From assembly GCF_001949145.1 (NCBI RefSeq), contig NW_019091683.1, forward strand, positions 22,681 to 79,191: DNA of 56,511 nucleotides, in the 5' to 3' direction. Source of the stretch: Acanthaster planci. Lineage: Eukaryota > Echinodermata > Asteroidea > Valvatida > Acanthasteridae. Shown piece by piece: positions 48,601 through 56,511 of this stretch (position 1 is its first letter; the number at the start of each line of letters is the position of its first letter). The notes below the pieces were generated by a model. It was not told the origin of the DNA. It saw only the letters and a program-made list of their open reading frames with translations, and searched no databases. Made by a program: the position numbers and the translations under genes.

Positions 48601-51600
48601 AAGGCAAACCAAGTCCCAAAAAATGTTTTTATAATGCTGTTGACTTTTCTGGGCATTTGGCTTAAAATAGCTCAACCAGAGATTCTCAGCTAACAGACAA
48701 TAGTACACCAAGATTGGTCAAGAATCGGCCTTATGATCGTTGCTTATATTAACTTTGAAAGAGAGAGGAAAATCCAAGCATTGTCTGAAAAGAGTGATAC
48801 CTCTTGGTTGACAGATGACCCCGGCATCGTTAGTGTGGTTACAGTTATGGACTCCAACCCCACTATGCGCGCAACTTTCCAGATTGCTTTCCCGACCGGT
48901 GCAAAGGAGGTCATCCAGGTAAATCGGTCCAGTTCCACTTCCAAAAGATCCCCCTCTTAAGGCCTCCGTGACATTGGGGAAACCGAGTTGCCTGCAAGCC
49001 ACCTGGGCGTCCCGTAGATCCCAGTGGTCACCGCACACCGTGCCCCACGTTCCGTTCAGAAAGATCTCAAGCCGACCCTCATTACGAGTGCTTCCTCCGA
49101 CAAGACGTAGTTCAGCTGGTGAAGATATTGATAGACAATTTGTCAAAGCCACCACTACATTGATCCAATCACGAAAAGTAACAAAAAGGAGCATTTAGGG
49201 TAAAACACAGTTGCTTTATTTGCCCATTTTCTGAAAACTTGGCCACTGAAACCAAAACAATCATCGTACACAATAATAGGTGTCCTCAGTTAAATTCCTG
49301 CTGCTCTTGATGTGCCAGACTATAGCACCAACTAATAACTATACTAAAAGAAGCAAAGTACCAAAAGAGCCCAGCTCAGATCATTGATGTTGCCTTTGAG
49401 ATCCACAGTTGAAAATAATTTAGTTTACACGAGCAATTGGACGAGTAAAGTATTAACATGCTGACAAAGGATGTGCTTTTTATCTGAATCTGTACCCTAA
49501 TCTGGTTTTTATTTGTTACCATTTTCGCAATGTCTCCCACTGAAGCCCGTGAGACAATGGCAAGTGTAACGTCCCGAATACGAACTGGTGCACGTGGCTC
49601 CATTTAGACACAGTTCGCTGTCACATGGCTCTGAGATTAAAACATAAAATCCATTATATTATTAATTAAAAAAAAGTCTTTAGCTATCATGGATAACGGA
49701 GGTTGCGTGATATTCAAGAAACAGCTTTTACATAGCCAGGCCGTGCTTACAAACATAGAAATCACATGCATATATACGCTTCGCAATGGACTTAAATGCC
49801 TTTAATTTACTGCTTACTACCTTGAAGAGACTTACTCAAATGTCAGTTTAATGAGGGTGGATGTTGCAGTGAGCCGGGAGTGCAAAGTCGAAAATTTATC
49901 ACACCCTTCAATTATCACACGATAATCATTGGTAGCAATCAAAAATTAGACACTGGGAAGAAACTCAAACATTCGCGAGCAAAATGCACTGTAACATTTA
50001 AACGGAAACAAACACTGCCTTGATGTAAGGCGCTCTACGTAAAAATAATCTGCTTCCTGGACACTGACTGCGGGTGTCATGTGGTGCCCTGTCCCCTTAC
50101 GAATTCCCATGAAAAGGTTTAACAATTTAGTCGTCCTTGTGACGCATGCGTCCATGGAGTCTTGGGTGGGGGAGCACTTAAGAATTTTTGTCATAGTTAG
50201 AAGAATCTTCAACTTCCATGTTGCTGGCTTTAATTTTGTGAAACAAACAAAAAAGGCACGAACTTGTCTCTCCCCGATACGCCCCTGTATACCCTTCCAC
50301 TAGGAGACACAGATTTCAGCCACAACCGCAAACATAATAAAATCCGACAACCTACCGCATCGGACCCCGGCATCCTCATGATGTCTGCAATTGTGAACCC
50401 CAAGCCCGGCGTGCGGACAATCAAAGATTGTCACCTCGGTCCCGGTACAGAAGACATTATCCAGAAATATGTCAAGTGCGTAGTTCCCACCGAAGGAGCC
50501 GTCGGTGATGGCGCGTAGAGCTCTGGAGAAGCCTAATTCCCTGCAGATGACTCGTGCGTCGTTAAAACTCCAGAAGTCGTTGCAAACTGTTCCCCAACTA
50601 CCGCTCCAATAAACCTCTACCCGACCTTCGTTGGAGCTGGCACCATTGACCAAACGAACTTCACATAAACAGACAACAGTACTGTAATTATCAGTTCAAG
50701 ATTTCACTTTTTTCTTCCATTAAACTTTTAAGAAAACATTAAAATCTATAAGTATTAACTAACAGGAACTGGATGGAAATAAATAATGATAAGCTTTTAA
50801 TGGCAACAAAAGACATTGAAATTACACACACCAGAAATGCAAATACTCCTCATCAAGTTGAAATCCATCTTCAGCTGGCAAGTGTTAAACGAGATCACTT
50901 ACCCCTTGGAATGCATTTGAGGCCCGCATCGTCATCGTGAGAACAGTTTTGGACACCGGCATGGGGGCAACTTGGCAGGTCTGACTCAGTTCCAGCACAA
51001 CCGAGATCCGCCAAATGAATGGGTCCACTTCCACCCTCAAATGATCCTCCTTGGATAGCCTCCATGGCATCTGGGAACCCTAGCTGTCTGCAAGCTACCC
51101 GGGCATCCTCTATATTCCATGATCTGTCACACACTGTGCCCCACTGACCGTTGACGAACACTTCTACCCGGCCTTCGCTGAAGTTGTTGCCACCACTAAG
51201 GCGAATGTTATCTTCGCGGAGAATACAAATATTGAAAAACATTTGAATGTCTTAAAATAAATCTACATTACAAATGTATTCGATACATTAAACCTTTCCT
51301 CAATGTCCTAAACTGCTCCATACATGTGACTCTGAATAGAACATTTTTCCTATTTTGTTTCATAATTAAAGGGTAAATTTTCTAATGAAAGGAATCTGTC
51401 AATAATGACATAACGTTAAGTAGCTGTTTGCGCATGAACTTACCCGACTCTCCATTCGTCAAGTTGGGAAAATGTAACAGTTAACCACTTATTGGGAAGA
51501 TCTCCCTCAAGATTTGACTAATAACTAATTCCATTTGACTTGGTTGATATAGATTTAGTTTGGTATAAATATGTGTACGTTGCAAAATCGGTAGATAATG

Positions 51601-54600
51601 ATTTAGACATTTCCAATGAATTCCGTTCAATACTAGAACAACTGTCTTGAATGGCTGCTAAGGTTGCAGAAAATTTCTGAAAATATTTGGTTCACAAATT
51701 CTTCGCTTTTTAAACTTACCACATTGGACCCCAGCATCCTCAGAATGATAGCAATAGTTGATTCCCAGAGCACCTTGTCGGCAGTCTAAGATAGTCTGTT
51801 CATCACCCGAGCAGGCAAGGTTACCAAGCGCGATCGGTAAACCACTATTCTGACCGAAAGCAGCCCCTTTCAGCGCCCGTACTGCTCTGCCAAAACCCAA
51901 CTCCCGGCAGACCACAGTGGCATCGCGCAGGTCCCAGCCATCATCACACACAGTCCCCCAGGCAACCCCTGAGAACACCTCCACACGTCCTTCTTTTTGG
52001 TTCGAACCATCGACTAGGCGAACTTTGTGAAGAAACAAAAATGAGGTGAAAAGGTGTTGTTTGTTTCGTCTCTGTCTTGTGACCTCTGTTACATTTGTTG
52101 CATAATCTATATATTTGATGTCAAGATAAATATTGCATGAAGACAGGCAACGTTAAATTGCCAGCATTGTGTCACCATGTCTGCCAACCAATATTTATTT
52201 AAACAACAATATAGGCCTATTTCAACAACATAGGTTTTGATTTTGAACTTGTTAGCCTGAAAGGTTATTATTCCTTATGCTCTGTATGTTCAAATAATTC
52301 TCTCAATAAGCCCTCAACATCTTATTCTTCGTAACATTACAGACAGCACTCCTCTGAAAGACAAAACATTGGAATAGAGTTATCTAGTATTTCCCGGTTC
52401 AGTTACCGAAAACATTATTTCTGAAACTGATGGCCTATATCTCATCAATGTTTGCAGTAATACCTCGTGGAGAACAAATGACCCCCGCATCGTTGGTGTG
52501 GCTGCAGTTATGAACTCCGAGCCCGTTGTGCCTGCAACTCTCCAGATTGCCTTCCCGACCGGTGCACACGAGGTCATCCAGGTAAACTGGCCCCGTGCCG
52601 CTTCCGTACGAACCACCCGGTGTGGCTGCCACAGCCTGGGGAAAACCGAGCTGTCTGCATGCCACCTGCGCGTCATGTATGCCCCACTGGTCGCCGCACA
52701 CTGAACCCCACGTGCCGTTGAGGAAGATTTCAAGACGCCCCTCATAAGGCTTGCTCCCGTTGACAAGACGGAGTTCAGCTGGGGGACGTTTTAAGCGGAC
52801 GTCCAAAGTTAAGAAATTTTAATGTTAGTTGCGTTCCTCAGACTTGTGTACCTACTTAAATCCATTTTTAACGTCCATATTTTTGACTAATACACTTAAC
52901 CAAATGAAAAGCTGATTAACTTATGATGCACACGTTTGAATGGTTAGAAAACACTTGATAAATATAAGTTTGTCTACGTGGCATTTCCGCTTTTCCATCA
53001 TAAGGTTAGAAGGCTAGACGTTCCTATCCTAGCAAATGCCTTTCGGAAACATTCTTTTTGTAATACTCGGCACCCCCATCAGAAAGTACGTGTAGTTGAT
53101 CAGAAGCGTGAGAGTATTATATTCCTATTTTCCGACGAATTGATATCTTGACGAAAGAAACAACATTTGGCGTTTTTAATTGTTATAAGATGAGTTCAGA
53201 GATTTGCATAGTCTTTCTATTCTACGTAATTTTAGTCTACTTTCATTCTTTCATTTAGGTATACTTACCAAATGCACAAGTAGGTCCACTGTATCCCATG
53301 CTACAGTTGCACGTGAAACCACTAACGAAACTGCTACAAATCCCACCGTTCAAACAAGGGTCACTGTCACACGGCTCTGTGGAAAAAGAAAGCGAGAAAA
53401 ATATTAGGCTCCAACCGTCTTGCTGAATGGGATGGGGCGAGGCGTGGACAGGGAAGCCAGTAAACGGCTGAGAGCGCATTTGATAAGGATTCTGGTCTAT
53501 CGCAATGTTGACCTTATAGATGTACGGGTTTGGAAGGAAGTTATTTTGCATTAAGGAATGCCGCTTAAAGGGATAGGGCGAGGGGCACGGGCAGAGTCAG
53601 AGCCGGATTTCCGGGATAGGGGTCATGGGGGGTGAGATTTGATTCGCAACTCGTATCTGCTAGTGCAATTAGTGCTCGTCGTTTGTTTAGACTAGGAAAG
53701 AAGAGACTAATCCAATAACAGGCCACAACTGCAGTGGCATCGCATTCTCACGCACACTCTGGAGCCAAGCCGGACGCGCGCGTGCATTTGGCAAAGAACA
53801 ATACCCTATTGGTCGTGGAGGGAACACGCGCGTACCACCTGTCTATGAGCACTGTTCCCCGGCAGTAATGAGTTTTAATTCTGGTTGTTCTGAGTTTTAA
53901 TTCTGAGTACCGCAGGGTGGTACAAACGAGTGGAGAACGTGCGCGTGTTGGTTCATTGCTAGTTTTCGCGTTAATGCCTTGTACAAACATGTATTTGTGG
54001 GCGTGACGTAATAGCCTCGGTACCTAATCCACCTTGAGCAGAAGGACTCCCCCTCCACAGTTGAAACGCGCCATGTTTGTGGGGGGGGAGCTCGTTTGAT
54101 TGGTCGCAATGAGATCGTAACGCGTGCATTTCATAGTCTTTCGTGAACCAGCGACGTGCAGTTCCTGCCAAAGCCGGAGTCTCCATTTCAAGGAAATTTG
54201 CGCCCTCTCTTGGTCTAGCTTGAGGCTCTTCCAGGTTTACCAGTTACTGTGCATTGAGAAATACCGGATGAATAGCTGAGAAGACCTTATTCTAGTATTA
54301 CAAGAGGGTCTTATTTCTATCTGACCTCCATCTTAAACTAATATCTAGTTCTCAGCAGATTTCAGGGCAGAACCAGAATTTTCAAGCAGAGGGTAAGGGG
54401 TCATTTTTTTCTGGTTGACTCCCCTCCCTGACCCACTTATGAATAGGGTTCTTTGTTGGTTTACTCTAAGAAAAGGGCACATAGCATCCAGTTCATCCCG
54501 AGTTCGGGAAAAAAGTAGCACAGGAAAGGGCGCCCACAGTGAGCAACATATTGGACAGCGGCCCCCACTATCCTGCAAGTTCCCGGGGAAAGCTTCTTCT

Positions 54601-56365
54601 GTTTTTTATTCGTACCGCAAGTACACAACCACTCCAAGCATGTCTTCAAACAGTGAAGACTTCGGTTGTAGCTAAATTACAAGGCTACAATTATATTTAA
54701 AAAGTTGTGTTTAATATCAAGCTGCAGTAACGTTTCATTCACGGGCTGTGCTTACCACATCGGACGCCAGCATCCTCTTGATGTCCACAGTTGTGAATGC
54801 CAACACCATTGTGTCTACAATCGAAAAGAGTCTCTTCTCTGCCCCTACAAGCAACATTATCCAGTAGAATCTGCAGCCCAAAGTTCTCTCCAAAGGCACC
54901 CCCTGTAAGAGCTCGCATGGCTCGGGAGTAGCCCAGTTGCCGGCAGACGACTCTAGCATCGTTAAGACTCCAGCTGTCATGACAAATTGTTCCCCAAGCG
55001 CCATTGTAGTACACCTCCACGCGGCCTTCGTTGGAGCTTAAACCGTCCACCAGTCGAACTTTCAAAGCAAAACATGCAGTAGGTTTAGATTTCTCCATGA
55101 GTTTTTAAATTTGTCTTAAATCTTAAACTGAAAATTGGGTAGATGTTGGAGTACAGAAATTATTCTCATGTTTATGAAATGTTAGCTCCATTTTCCTGTC
55201 TTGTACGTTTTACTTTTACAAAACTTGTATAACACAGTACAATGGTTTATTTGATACCCTTACAAGCAACAATAGGTTCTACATGAAGATGAGGCAATTA
55301 CTGTGATAAGCCTGAAGATTGACTACACATAAATAGTGCCTACTTGATGGGTTACATTTGACGCCTGCGTCATCGTCATGCGTGCAATTATGAACCCCGA
55401 TCCCTCTGTGAGGACAACTAGTGAGGTTGTTTTCGAGACCAGTGCATGATACATCATCCAGGTGTATTGGTCCAGTACCAACTCCGAATAATCCTCCCTC
55501 GGCAGCCCTGATGGCACCGGGGAAGCCAAGCTGCCTGCAAGCCACCTGGGCGTCCTGAAATCCCCACGAGTCATCGCATACCGTGCCCCATTGGCCATTA
55601 GTGAAGATCTCTAAGCGGCCTTCGTTGTGAGTGTCACCGCCAACGAGACGAATCTCACCTTTGAGGTAAAAGAAATATCATTATGATAAGGTTGTCTACC
55701 TATTACAGAGGAACACAGGTCTCATGATTGAGTGCACAATGTTAATTTATATTTACTTCTGAATGTTAAGCAGTAACTGTGCCAGGCGCCCTTTAAATAA
55801 GGAACTCCACTGCCATCCATTTACTCCCGCAAATGACCTGATTTTTAACAACTTGATTTAGTTCATCGTGATGGTAGAAACATATTCACGTACAACACAT
55901 TGTGCTGATGCAACGGCACTTAAAACAAGAAACCCATCATGAGCACTTGTTAAAAGTGGGACCCCAAATTTTGAAACGCCTCTCCAAACAAAATCTGTCG
56001 CGGTTTTTTCATGTGGCAAAAGCTGCAAAAGTTTCTCCGTCTTTAGTTTTTGGTAAACGTACCACATCTGACCCCAGCATCCTCGTAATGTCCGCAGTTG
56101 TGAATCCCGACTCCATTGTGTGAGCAATTGAACACAGTCTCTTCATCACCCGTACATTCAACATTATCCAGGAGTATATCCAGCCCGTAGCCGCCACCAA
56201 AGACAGCCCCAGTCAAGGCCCGTAAAGCACCTCCGAGACCAAGCTCCCGGCAGATGACAGCCGAGTCATTCAAGTCCCAGTAGTCATCACAGATAGTGCC
56301 CCAGTCGCCGTTAGAGTATACTTCTACACGCCCTTCATTAGAACTGGAACCATCTGCTAAGCGGA
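36534..56365 (-). CDS. Transmembrane SRCR-EGF-CCP mosaic receptor (29 exons visible, 5' end outside the window)
   Basis: Twenty-nine exons joined by GT/AG borders encode 2,074 visible residues with no stop or frameshift. Domain order from the N-terminal side: SRCR x3, EGF, SRCR x4, EGF, SRCR x4, EGF, SRCR x2, then CCP-EGF five times, CCP, transmembrane helix, cytoplasmic tail. Every extracellular exon starts and ends in phase 1, so each is one movable domain. Only the transmembrane-to-tail junction is phase 2. SRCR domains carry six cysteines and often the acidic CDD and EDAG motifs linked to metal-dependent ligand binding in this family. CCP domains carry the four-cysteine YxC...WSG pattern and EGF domains six cysteines. 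Known SRCR/CCP/EGF proteins act as scavenger, adhesion or pattern-recognition receptors; ligand binding here is inferred. Introns between exons are 240-1,380 bp; apart from the repeats listed separately they show nothing recognisable. Start codon, signal peptide and promoter lie beyond 56511. Confidence 0.95.
37404..37503 (-). CDS. Receptor exon: transmembrane segment
   Basis: Encodes KSSSSVP, then about 24 uninterrupted hydrophobic residues beginning [13 protein letters not shown] and ending at AGVLIK. It ends AA|GTAAGC in phase 2. If this donor is not used, the reading frame continues only through Lys-Lys to TAA, so an intron-retained transcript would encode an almost tail-less receptor. 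Confidence 0.93.
37655..37684. other. Perfect 11-bp hairpin in the intron before the transmembrane exon
   Basis: TACAGATATCT (37655-37665) and AGATATCTGTA (37674-37684) are exact reverse complements separated by 8 nt. Function unknown. Confidence 0.7.
38138..38359 (-). CDS. Receptor exon: CCP/sushi 6 plus stalk
   Basis: 74 residues, longer than the other CCPs: [49 protein letters not shown], then a short PAPSSKGTK stalk. Four cysteines. Sequons at NVT and NGT. Its phase-1 donor joins exactly to the transmembrane exon. Confidence 0.94.
38815..38922 (-). CDS. Receptor exon: EGF-like 8
   Basis: [34 protein letters not shown]. Six cysteines. Last EGF before the membrane-proximal CCP; more diverged than EGF 5-7. 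Confidence 0.94.
39214..39402 (-). CDS. Receptor exon: CCP/sushi 5
   Basis: [50 protein letters not shown]. Four cysteines. The opposite strand is open for over 180 codons across this exon purely by chance. Confidence 0.94.
39770..40080. repeat. Dispersed repeat fragment in an intron
   Basis: GGGGCGGTTCCAGGATTTTC with a following G-rich stretch, then T-rich sequence ending near GGCGATCCGCCCCGCAG. A related start (GGGCAGAACCAGAATTTTC with GGGTAAGGGG) recurs at 54364. This opening is familiar from abundant marine-invertebrate repeats; the family name is not assigned. Confidence 0.4.
40093..40200 (-). CDS. Receptor exon: EGF-like 7
   Basis: [35 protein letters not shown]. Six cysteines, the sister copy of EGF 6. 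The upstream intron 40201-40539 is AT-rich without features. Confidence 0.94.
40540..40731 (-). CDS. Receptor exon: CCP/sushi 4 (192 nt)
   Basis: [50 protein letters not shown]. One codon longer than CCP 1-3 and 5. NLT is a glycosylation sequon. Confidence 0.94.
41021..41128 (-). CDS. Receptor exon: EGF-like 6
   Basis: [35 protein letters not shown]. Nearly the same as EGF 7, indicating recent duplication of a CCP-EGF pair. Confidence 0.94.
41526..41714 (-). CDS. Receptor exon: CCP/sushi 3
   Basis: [48 protein letters not shown]. Four cysteines; strongly similar to CCP 4. Confidence 0.94.
42056..42163 (-). CDS. Receptor exon: EGF-like 5
   Basis: [35 protein letters not shown]. Six cysteines. 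Close to EGF 6 and EGF 7, which share the CLYGGTC or CMYGGTC centre. The upstream intron 42164-43034 (about 870 bp) holds nothing recognised. Confidence 0.94.
43035..43223 (-). CDS. Receptor exon: CCP/sushi 2
   Basis: [50 protein letters not shown]. Four cysteines and the WSG motif. N-glycosylation sequons at NSS and NGS. Confidence 0.94.
43805..43912 (-). CDS. Receptor exon: EGF-like 4
   Basis: [33 protein letters not shown]. Six cysteines. The usual GG between cysteines 2 and 3 is replaced by EA. It belongs to the CCP-EGF block but starts with P-C, like the EGF exons of the SRCR block. Confidence 0.94.
44662..44850 (-). CDS. Receptor exon: CCP/sushi 1
   Basis: 63 residues. [12 protein letters not shown] opens the domain, then [35 protein letters not shown]. 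Four cysteines. It is more diverged than CCP 2-5 and is the junction between the SRCR and CCP-EGF blocks. Confidence 0.94.
45137..45291. mobile_element. Short MITE-like palindromic element in an intron, TA|CACTC...GAGTG|TA
   Basis: Ends TACACTC (45137-45143) and GAGTGTA (45285-45291). Inside are repeated GGGTCA/TGACCC blocks, including the perfect 14-bp inverted pair TTTTCTGGGTCAAA (45167-45180) and TTTGACCCAGAAAA (45225-45238). It ends about 10 nt from the SRCR 13 donor. Confidence 0.65.
45302..45601 (-). CDS. Receptor exon: SRCR 13 (aberrant type A)
   Basis: [19 protein letters not shown], but [20 protein letters not shown] carries an insertion and loses the CDD acidic pair. The C-terminal part [16 protein letters not shown] lacks the EDAG motif. 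Six cysteines remain. It is the last SRCR before the CCP block, so it may be structural rather than ligand-binding. Confidence 0.93.
45730..46029 (-). CDS. Receptor exon: SRCR 12 (type B, 300 nt)
   Basis: [16 protein letters not shown] lacks about five residues found at this point in other type B exons. Then [49 protein letters not shown]. It shares the CGNSW phrase with SRCR 10. Confidence 0.95.
46304..46411 (-). CDS. Receptor exon: EGF-like 3
   Basis: [35 protein letters not shown]. Six cysteines, and an NCT glycosylation sequon overlapping the third cysteine. It closes the third SRCR unit. The upstream intron 46412-47057 has no recognised content. Confidence 0.95.
47058..47360 (-). CDS. 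Receptor exon: SRCR 11 (type A)
   Basis: [67 protein letters not shown]. The donor is G|GTGGGT, a weaker site than the GTAAG of most other exons. Confidence 0.95.
47622..47936 (-). CDS. Receptor exon: SRCR 10 (type B, diverged)
   Basis: [39 protein letters not shown], then an atypical end: [19 protein letters not shown] replaces the HxGVGVHNC..DDAG form. Six cysteines are retained. Confidence 0.95.
48293..48595 (-). CDS. Receptor exon: SRCR 9 (type A)
   Basis: [48 protein letters not shown]. Differs from SRCR 1 at about eight residues and roughly 20-25 of 303 bases by eye, while the flanking introns do not align. Confidence 0.95.
48801..49115 (-). CDS. Receptor exon: SRCR 8 (type B)
   Basis: [59 protein letters not shown]. 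Potential N-glycosylation at NGT, NVT and NHT. Close relative of SRCR 4. Confidence 0.95.
49520..49630 (-). CDS. Receptor exon: EGF-like 2
   Basis: 37 residues, one codon longer than the other EGF exons: [16 protein letters not shown], then [16 protein letters not shown]. Six cysteines. It closes the second unit. The upstream intron (49631-50355) has nothing recognisable. Confidence 0.95.
50356..50658 (-). CDS. Receptor exon: SRCR 7 (type A)
   Basis: [51 protein letters not shown] replaces the usual CDD after the first cysteine. It is the fourth SRCR of its unit. Confidence 0.95.
50903..51211 (-). CDS. Receptor exon: SRCR 6 (type B, 309 nt)
   Basis: [43 protein letters not shown]. Two codons shorter than the other 315-nt type B exons because the loop before the fifth cysteine is trimmed (HAGVQNCSH instead of the HxGVGVHNC form). 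Confidence 0.95.
51720..52022 (-). CDS. Receptor exon: SRCR 5 (type A)
   Basis: [38 protein letters not shown], then a diverged second half ([34 protein letters not shown]). Six cysteines are kept. It is the least conserved of the second-position type A exons. Confidence 0.95.
52464..52778 (-). CDS. Receptor exon: SRCR 4 (type B)
   Basis: [53 protein letters not shown]. Very similar to SRCR 8, which has the same first position after an EGF exon. Potential N-glycosylation at NGT and NCS. Confidence 0.95.
53269..53376 (-). CDS. Receptor exon: EGF-like 1
   Basis: 36 residues, [15 protein letters not shown] then [15 protein letters not shown], six cysteines in EGF spacing without the calcium-binding consensus. 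It closes the first visible SRCR unit. The intron upstream of it (53377-54755) is the longest of the gene. Confidence 0.95.
54355..54600. repeat. Dispersed repeat fragment in the long intron 53377-54755
   Basis: GGGCAGAACCAGAATTTTC with following G-rich and T-rich tracts resembles the start of the repeat at 39770. The rest of this intron is otherwise featureless; it includes a GC-richer stretch (about 53740-54080) with no coding support and a G run at about 54081-54089. Confidence 0.35.
54756..55058 (-). CDS. Receptor exon: SRCR 3 (type A)
   Basis: [18 protein letters not shown] with [20 protein letters not shown]. The NDARV and SRAMRA/SRALRA phrases are shared with SRCR 7, also the last SRCR before an EGF exon. 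All six cysteines are present. Confidence 0.95.
55344..55658 (-). CDS. Receptor exon: SRCR 2 (type B)
   Basis: Begins [18 protein letters not shown], with [23 protein letters not shown] and HDDDAGVKC. Closest by eye to SRCR 6, which holds the same (third) position in the repeating unit. The donor is A|GTAGGC rather than G|GT, still phase 1. Confidence 0.95.
56063..56365 (-). CDS. Receptor exon: SRCR 1 (type A)
   Basis: 101 residues, [18 protein letters not shown] to GVRCG, six cysteines, with [11 protein letters not shown] and HYEDAG acidic motifs. Almost identical to the exon at 48293-48595. It is the most 5' exon seen; at least one more exon must lie to the right, because this exon begins in mid-codon. 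Confidence 0.95.
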
Positions 56366-56511
56366 CTTCAAGGTTTCAAAAGAAAAGGGTTCAATGTTTT
56401 TTACATTCACTAACTATATCCTTAAGTATTACGTTTGAAAGTCCTATTATCATCACGTCACATACTTCATTTATGAATAAATGCGATATACTGGAAACAT
56501 TACAGCTTGAC

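Noticed and set aside
54345-54675. Open frames on both strands in the long receptor intron
   Set aside because: They overlap a dispersed repeat fragment and are flanked by receptor exons that splice across them in phase.
1-56511. CRISPR arrays, operons, prophage or other prokaryotic features
   Set aside because: Spliced genes, LINEs and a SINE show eukaryotic DNA. The regular repeats present are minisatellites and duplicated exons without spacer-repeat structure.

Overview
This window is animal nuclear DNA: coding exons are short, sit between AT-rich introns with GT/AG borders, and are scattered among decayed retrotransposons, DNA transposons and minisatellites. The content (a very large SRCR/EGF/CCP mosaic receptor, retinol-dehydrogenase-type SDR genes, CR1/L2-like LINE remnants, a tRNA-derived SINE) fits a marine invertebrate deuterostome, most likely an echinoderm, with hemichordate or amphioxus as alternatives. 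The species call is inference. One 664-base assembly gap lies at 24436-25099 and a single N at 25600.

Layout. (1) 1506-5048, minus strand: a complete five-exon short-chain dehydrogenase of the RDH11/12/13/14 (SDR7C) type, about 326 aa, with all catalytic motifs. (2) About 5-17 kb: no convincing host gene. It holds a plus-strand LINE tail, an inverted pair of about 250-bp repeats at 11.17 and 13.9 kb, minisatellites, a SINE, and a few promoter-like or LTR-like signals. (3) 17928-20634, minus strand: three phase-compatible exons of a second SDR, of the SDR9C type (RDH16/HSD17B6/BDH1-like). Its catalytic YxxxK is kept, but there are two in-frame stops, so it is probably a pseudogene. A decayed LINE occupies its intron. 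(4) 20.8-31.2 kb: another LINE fragment, a 4.1-kb DNA element with CACTG...CAGTG ends and TA flanks, then repeats. (5) 31.2-36.5 kb: nothing recognised.

(6) 36534-56365, minus strand, continuing past the right edge: a transmembrane mosaic receptor. I place 29 exons by splice signals and reading phase: 13 SRCR domains, 8 EGF-like domains, 6 CCP/sushi domains, one transmembrane exon and one cytoplasmic-tail exon. They encode 2,074 visible residues with no stop or frameshift. Every extracellular exon is symmetric (phase 1-1).

The SRCR part is a higher-order tandem repeat. Two SRCR types (A, usually 303 nt, and B, 309-315 nt) alternate as B-A-B-A and are closed by one EGF exon. This unit is present about 3.5 times. 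After it, CCP and EGF exons alternate six and five times up to the membrane. The build suggests a secretory-pathway, cell-surface pattern-recognition or adhesion receptor. Its start codon and signal peptide lie beyond base 56511.
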